From: Hepsetus odoe
Lineage: Eukaryota > Chordata > Actinopteri > Characiformes > Hepsetidae
Reading direction: 5' to 3'
Length of the DNA: 64,000 bases
NCBI GenBank assembly: GCA_017165825.1
Contig: CM029367.1
Location: forward strand, 24,623,741-24,687,740
A model generated the notes under the pieces. The model ran no database searches and was not told the DNA's origin. It worked only from the letters and a program-made list of their open reading frames with translations. A program made the translations under genes and the position numbers. Positions 57,711 through 64,000 of the stretch are shown here, one piece after another. The number at the start of each line of letters is the position of its first letter. Positions within the stretch are counted from its first letter, which is position 1.

Positions 57711-60700
57711 CAGGCTGATTGGTGTGTAATTTGGTGTTTTGTTCATGTGCTATAGTAGTCTGAATTATTGAGTAAAGGTGGTCAAAGTTAAGAAAAAGAT
57801 ATGAACAATTCTGAAGAAAAAAAAAAAAGATGGGCCTAGGGAACCTTGAGAACAAAGTGATGGTGAGAGAAAGATGGAGATGAAAGCTTCCCTCGCTGAG
57901 ATTTAATTCCAAACCCAGCAGGTGAGAGTAAAGACTGTCATTTGTGATGGCAGATGTGAAATTCCCTGTTTGTGAGGCTGCAGAAGTTTCTTTCTCTACA
58001 GGCCACAACTCCGGCAGTAAACATCCCATCCCATCCCGTCTACACTGTCGTGGAAAAAGAAACGAGCAGTTCATCCTTCATGCTGTGTGACAAGTTGATT
58101 ATTAAAAGGAAATCTGTAAAGGTGCCATGATCATGACACAGTTGTTTTGCCTTTCAATAAGCAGATGGGGATAATTGTATGGCCAGTGATCAAAACTGAC
58201 TTATGTTTATTCCTTACATACTGATGACCATTTTTCTTTCCATTTTTATAAGATCTGTGGTGTAATGAGTAATGTGAAGCATGTATGAGTGCAAAAAATA
58301 TCAGGTGTTTGAAATTGTGTGAAAGGGTTGTGTATTTTGTTCATATAAGTACAAGCTTTGGGGAAAGAATGTGTCTGATGCTTTCAAAGTAAGAAAAAGG
58401 TGAAAAGGGTCTTGAATGGGCTGCTGGTTTGCAAAATGAAGTTTACTTCACCTGAAATCTTGTCGTTGCTGTTCATATTATTGTCAGTAGTAGTAAATCA
58501 AGTTGATTGTGATTCCTGGCATTGACATGGATATTGTTTTTCTTGAACATCCTTCTGTTCCATTTCGATCTTGAGGGATCTTCCTGTAGGGATCTACCAT
58601 ACTGGCTGGCTTTTACCTTCAACTGTTTTAAGCATAATGCCTCTTTAATAAATGAGTCTGTCTGTATAACATATCTGATATCATGGATAACTGTAATGCC
58701 AGTACAAATGGGCTTACAACTGTGAAGAAAACACTGAACCGAACTTGTCTGCACTGAACCTGATTACCTACTTCTGTCTTTAGGGTAATTTTAGAATTGA
58801 TGCTGTTTTATATCATTTGAAAAATGTATGTTGATAATAGCTAAACACATTAATAGAGGCATTCCTCTACAAAATTACCAAATCCAGTAAAATAACACTA
58901 AATTGAGTGTTAGTGGCACAAGGTTTGAATTTTAGGACCGTAGAAGCTTACACGCCAGTAAAACTATTTTGAATGTTTCAGGCCTAGACTAGGAAATGTG
59001 CTGGCTTTCTCGTGAAGCCTGTGAAATTGGTTCTCCCATCTTCTGCTACACTGGTTTCTGACCAGTGACGATGAAAATGCTTCCCAAACCGACAGAGCAG
59101 TGTTTCCTGTCCAGCTTGTGCGTGCGTGCGTGCGTGCGTGCGCACACGCTTTGATTTATGGCAGTGCAGTTACGGAGCAGCTGGAGCTGTACAGGCGAAT
59201 GTGGGAGAGGATGTGGAATAAATATTTGACTCTCAGTCTCTCTGAAGAGCTTGTTTGCAAAGGATAGTCCATCTGAAGGACAACCCTGAACCAATGATTT
59301 TTCAGTTTGTAGGAGAACTAATTATCCAACCTCAGATCTTGACTCTGCTTGTTTCTTAATACTATCAAATATTCACAGCAATGTTCCAACATCAGGTTTT
59401 CAGCTGTCTGAGAACAGCTTAAGTTGTTACTCTAGGATAAACAGGAGTCTACAAACTGCATGTCGTGTCTGTGTGCTGAGCTGAACGACAGTGTTGTGCA
59501 CACTTAAATTTCACAAAAGTGACTAGTTCAGTCAAGCTCTCAGAATGTCTTTGCGCCGTTGCCAGTCATTATAAGCGTCAGCGAAGGTTGTTTGCTGGAG
59601 AAAGCTGCCTGTCAGCCATCTTTGATCACGCCAGCCTCTGATCATGAGCTCTTAACTGTGTGGCTCGCTCCTTAGACATCAGAATCAGTCCATTCTGCTT
59701 CACTTAATGTCACTTTGAATGACATTTATGTCGCCTGCCTGAAATCACATGCATCTGGGGCATAAATTATCTGTTTTGAAGTCTGCTGGAAAAGCAAGCT
59801 GTCTTTCTGTAAAGACAAAGAGAACTTTAATTTGCATCACTGATGTAGAAAGAACTGAGCATTCATTAACAGACAAATGAAATGACGTGTACCAGCACAA
59901 GAAACCCAAATAAGCTTCCCCCCCTTACTACAAAACAGCAAGCCCAGATGTGATATCTGCCTGATGTGTCATGGCCTGTCTGGCAGCCTGCATGCATGTG
60001 TCTAAAAATGAGACGGGTGGAGGAAGCCTTGGAGTAGGTTACTCAGCTGTGAACCAAAGCTTATGGGTTTGAGTCTGGCCCTCTACCTTCTCCACTACTG
60101 CATTAGTTAAAGAACGTCCAATGAGCATAACGTAAAAGAGACGGTGAGAGACCGAGAACGAAGTGTGATTTAAAAGCAGAATGAAACAAAGTTGTCTTTT
60201 CTTCTATTTTCCAACCCTTGTCATCTTTCTTTGTTATACAGATCACTCAATTTTTTTGTTTTGCTTGCACTTCTTTTCTCGTCTTTGTCTTTGCCATCTT
60301 CTCCCTCTTGTGCTCTCACTTTGTCTCTCGCACAATTTATTTTTTTTTTCCCTTTCAAGTCTTTTCTATTTTTATTTTACCCTCCTTGTCACTCTTTCTG
60401 TGTCTACTTATGCACTCTTGCCCTCTGCCTCTGCCTCTGCCTCCTTCTCCCTCTCTCCCCCTCCCTCTCCAGCTGTTGTGTTAATAGTTTCTCTGCTGCC
60501 TGTGGAGTGGAGTAATGAGATTCCAGTTGGAACACAGACCCTTTGGCTTGTGGGAAACTTTATTTATTTATTAGGAAATTTATTTATTTAAATATGGGAA
60601 AGCTCTCTAGAAAACTATCTTCATTATGCACTGCCTTCTGTTTCAGTCATTGTCTCTCACTGCTTTCTTCTAATCTTTTCTGCCACCCAGTCTGTGCTCT

Positions 60701-61965
60701 CCAGAATCAGGGAGGTGTTGGTTCCTTCTCTACACCTACCTCACTCTTTGGTGCTCCGATTAAAGCATGCAGTTTAATTGCTGGTGCCCTATCTTAATTG
60801 GGAGTAAAGAGGAGTAAGTGGAGCAGTGATAGGGCTTGTAATGTGGTTTGCCTGGGCCAAGAAGAGACAATGCCACCGATTTTTTTTTTTTTATTTTATT
60901 TTTAATTTTTTTTTTTAAATTTTTTTAATTCTCTCTCGCCCCCCCCCCAAATCCAGAAATGCTCTGGTTGATGTAGTTAAATACTGGCCCAGGTTTTATA
61001 TGTATAGATTTTTTCTTAATAAACACAAACATCTGGTAACTTCATGATGGTCACGGCACATAACAGCACTCTTTAAAGCACTTTGCTCGTGATTGAGGCT
61101 TTTGTGTATTTTTATTCGTGCAGTTTTCCTAAATACCCAGTAACTGCTTAGATTGAAATATCATAAGCTCCATATTAATGGCCGGGTAAGTGGGACTCGG
61201 TAACAGGAACACACTGCAGTGTCTGCAAAAAAAATTGTTTTATTATCTTGCCGTGAACAGGGCTACTATTACTCAGGTGCTCTAGGTTCATCAAATTATA
61301 GCAGCTCATCCACTTTTGAATTATAACCGTCAGGCCTTGGCTGTTCATCATGTTTTAACAGAACAAATCATGTAGCATGCCTTTGCATTTGACAGGCTGG
61401 TAACATCGCATAGCACAGTGAGAACACATCCAAAGCCCTAACCATTCAGACTGCTTCACTCATCATGAAACATTCTCACAATGTAAAGTAAAGCTAATGT
61501 AGATGCATTAATAAAACGGAATAAAGTGAGTAATTAAATTACCAACTTTTCCTGTGACTGATCATATGTGTGTGTTCTGTTTATTAGTTAGACTTTGGTG
61601 TCTCTGTGTGCTGCTGGCATGCATGCAGTGCTCCAATTCTATTTGGTGGAGGGTGGAAGTTTAATTTCCTCTGACAGGTCAGCATGGGGACAGACATTTG
61701 GTTGATGGGGGAGGGTGGGACAGCAGGTATACACTGAAAACGATAGCAGTTAGAAGCTGACTGGGACTTTTTTTTTTTTTTTTTCTTTTTTCTTTTTTCT
61801 TTCCCCACTTTCTCTCTGAAACTCTGTTCAATCTTCCAGTGGTACAGTGTTCTGTAAAGAATAGAGACACATTAGTGTTACCTCATTGCCGTTTATTACT
61901 GTTCTTTCTTCATGAGTGCACTATGGTTTGAGTAGGTGGTTTGTGTGTGTTTCAAAAACAACTCC
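57711..61965 (+). other. No gene seen
   Basis: AT-rich with pyrimidine-rich stretches (60,240-60,475) and T/C runs at 60,879-60,950. The part at 59,560-59,890 is less AT-rich. No exon supported. Confidence 0.55.
59117..59147. repeat. (TGCG)n short tandem repeat
   Basis: About six TGCG units (gtgcgtgcgtgcg...) followed by gcacacgc. Confidence 0.9.
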
Positions 61966-62268
61966 CCGGAGACTATTTTGTCCAACACATCCCAAACATG
62001 CTCGATTGCATTGAGACCTGGGGAAGATGGACTCCAAGTCATCTCCTTGAAATCTTCATGTTTCTGCTAAAAAAAAAAAAAAGCCACCACTATCGGAGAG
62101 CAATATCTCCAATTAGACATGTTCATGGTCTGCAGCAGCGTTTAGATAGGTGGTATTTATCAACATCTACACAAATGGCAAGACCTGAAGTTTTCCAGCG
62201 GAGTATCTTCCAGAGAATAACACTGCCTCAAAAGGCTTGCCTTCCTTCCTCTCTTGGCCAAGTAATGG
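61966..62268 (-). mobile_element. Tc1-like family 2, internal fragment
   Basis: Recognisable on the minus strand from the block around ttgcattgagacctggggaa, and then catggtctgcagcagcgttt and cactgcctcaaaaggcttgc, all known parts of the same family as 50,905 and 57,536. No intact frame. Confidence 0.65.
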
Positions 62269-63973
62269 AAAACAAATGGTAAAATGTAATGTTAGAGCAA
62301 TGTTGACATATAGCTTCTGAATAACTAAATATTATCTGGATTATACTAAAACACAGACCTCTGGAAACATGCCTGCTGGAGCTCCCACTGTTTCTCAACA
62401 CACTGAATTGTGTCAAGGTCCCTCATCTCCTCTAAATATCATTTACACCGTGACCTATGTCCATTTATGAAAAACAGAAGTCTTCCATCATCAGACAGGC
62501 CTCACATTAGCCTTAATAACTTATTTGCGCTTGCTTACTTGTTAACTTGTATGTTTTCTGCTGTACCTCCCTTTTAGAAATGTCTTACTTTCTCTTCCGC
62601 TAAACTGTGTGGCAGTGCACCATGTTGTGAACAGCATCTGTCCGCGTTTTCCCTTATGTGTATGTACGTGTTTGGAGTACTCGCTGGCTGTTTTCTGCGT
62701 GATTGCGTTTTGGTGTATGGCTTTTAAATTCAAGTCCCATTTCCCTCTGTCCTTGGAGGATGAACTGCAGTGCTGTTCTTCATTAATGTTTGTCTGTCAT
62801 TCTGTTCAGCTGAATGTCCATCAGTGCGTCTGACGGTCAGACCAGACAGGACAGCTGTTGTAAAAGGAGAAGAGAATTGAGCAAGTTTTGAAACCTTTTC
62901 TGTTTGACCATGATATTCTATTTCAGGGCACCAAGAACCTGTTTATACTTTCATCCACATGTGGATGCAGTGTTTGTCCTAAGACCAAAAAGAGTTTGGA
63001 ATTAAAATGAGAATCTTTGCCTTTGCTTTGCCCATCTTTTTTCCTTTCCTTGTGAGATCAGGAGGATAGCGTCAAATATTCATTGAGACTTTTTGGACTG
63101 TTTATTAATTTATTGTATTTAAAATCTGTTGAATAATTTTACCCACCTTAGTTCAGATTTAAGTTTAAAGCTGCTTCTGTATTTTCAACATAGACATGCA
63201 CACTCAAACATAAAATCCAAGCAATTTAAATTGCCTTCCACAACTTGATTATGCAAAGCCTACAAGGTCAGTCTTGTTGCTTGAGTATTCTTCCCCCTGT
63301 GCTCTTACAACTCCTAGTTAATGCATGTAGGAGTATAAAAGACCCTTACTGGTTCTATTTTAACACATGCCAGTGAGGAGAGCGGTCAAGACCTCTTCAT
63401 ACCAGTTTTCATTATACTGCTGTTTCATTCACAGATTTAGTGTTATGAATTAATGAAGAATAGATACTGCACAACCCAAAAAAAAAAAAGAATCTCAGCA
63501 AAACACGAATTGCCTTCGTATGCCTCTGATTAGGGATGCCCAGGATGCAAGGAAACGGCGCTCTCAGACCTGCTGATACAGGTATTACAGGCTTAAAGAT
63601 GGACAATAATAGATTGAGCTGAACAGGTTCAGCAGTTCTGCTATGATAACGCCAATGTGTTTGCGCTGCAGTTTATCTTCGGTTTAAGGATTTAATAAAT
63701 CATATACAAGAAGTTTCAATCAGAGGTTGGTTGGCATAGTAAACACGTCAGTCTGGTTCATCAGTCAAGGGTAAACAAAAGACAATGTGCTCTCCCAAGC
63801 CTTGGTGGCTAATTAATATTAAATAATAAATATCAAGCCTGCTTTATGCTATGTGTAAGATTTTTAGTGCTCCACCCTAATTGAAAACAAATGTTTATGA
63901 AAAAGCCTCTACAAGTCCAGCAGCCAAAACAAGACACCGAAATGCTTCTTTCTTTTTTCTCTTCTCTTTGCAG
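62269..63973 (+). other. No gene seen
   Basis: AT-rich sequence up to a T/C-rich polypyrimidine tract (63,946-63,970) before a candidate acceptor. Confidence 0.55.
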
Positions 63974-64000
63974 ATGGGGTCCTTTGCTTTTACAGCAGTG
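63974..64000 (+). other. Candidate exon start at the window edge
   Basis: A textbook acceptor (ttcttttttctcttctctttgcag condensed: cttctctttgcag) ends at 63,973 and is followed by atggggtcctttgc with an open frame MGSFAFTAV to the edge. It could be exon 2 of the downstream gene or a chance acceptor. Confidence 0.35.

Noticed and set aside
30165..64000. Endogenous retrovirus or other viral insertion
   Set aside because: No paired long terminal repeats and no gag, protease or envelope-like frames seen; the retroelement remnants are LINE-type.
1..64000. CRISPR array or bacterial gene cluster
   Set aside because: Intron-exon structure, SINEs and vertebrate gene content rule out a prokaryotic source; no spaced direct repeats found.

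Overview
The window is animal nuclear DNA, almost certainly from a teleost fish. The evidence is long AT-rich introns with GT-AG boundaries, abundant tRNA-derived SINEs, Tc1-type transposons and L2- and RTE-like LINE remnants, and a vertebrate gene that can be read through 26 consecutive exons. Mosaic TE content of this kind would fit an otophysan such as a catfish or characiform, but that placement is not proven here.

Positions 446-27,562 hold the 3' portion of one plus-strand gene, zswim8. It encodes the SWIM zinc-finger substrate receptor of a cullin-RING E3 ligase that degrades Argonaute during target-directed microRNA degradation. Twenty-six coding exons (446-599 through 25,971-26,174) join with consistent splice phases to give 1,872 in-window codons plus a stop. 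Only roughly the first 70 residues, upstream of the window, are missing. Introns 2, 3, 18 and 25 are large. Intron 18 holds a Tc1-like transposon nested inside an L2-like LINE. The 3' UTR ends at an AATAAA at 27,540.

From 27.6 to 28.95 kb is a short intergenic spacer with a SINE and a strong CTCF-like motif. At about 28.95-29.45 kb lies a CpG-rich promoter with a sense YY1-type motif and an apparent non-coding first exon ending in a good donor at 29,108. This indicates a second plus-strand gene of unknown identity.

From 29.1 to 64 kb I find no confident coding exon. The stretch looks like a long first intron, or intron plus intergenic DNA. It contains a 330-bp CTCCT/CTCAA minisatellite, SINE copies of two families, fragments of at least two Tc1-like families (one a foldback structure), an RTE-like LINE 3' end, simple repeats, and a possible splice acceptor with an exon running off the window edge at 63,974.

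No CRISPR, operon or other prokaryotic system is present. The most notable items are the zswim8 gene, the nested transposon intron, the foldback Tc1 derivative, the one-sided orientation of the SINE-B copies, and a compact hairpin in zswim8 intron 2.
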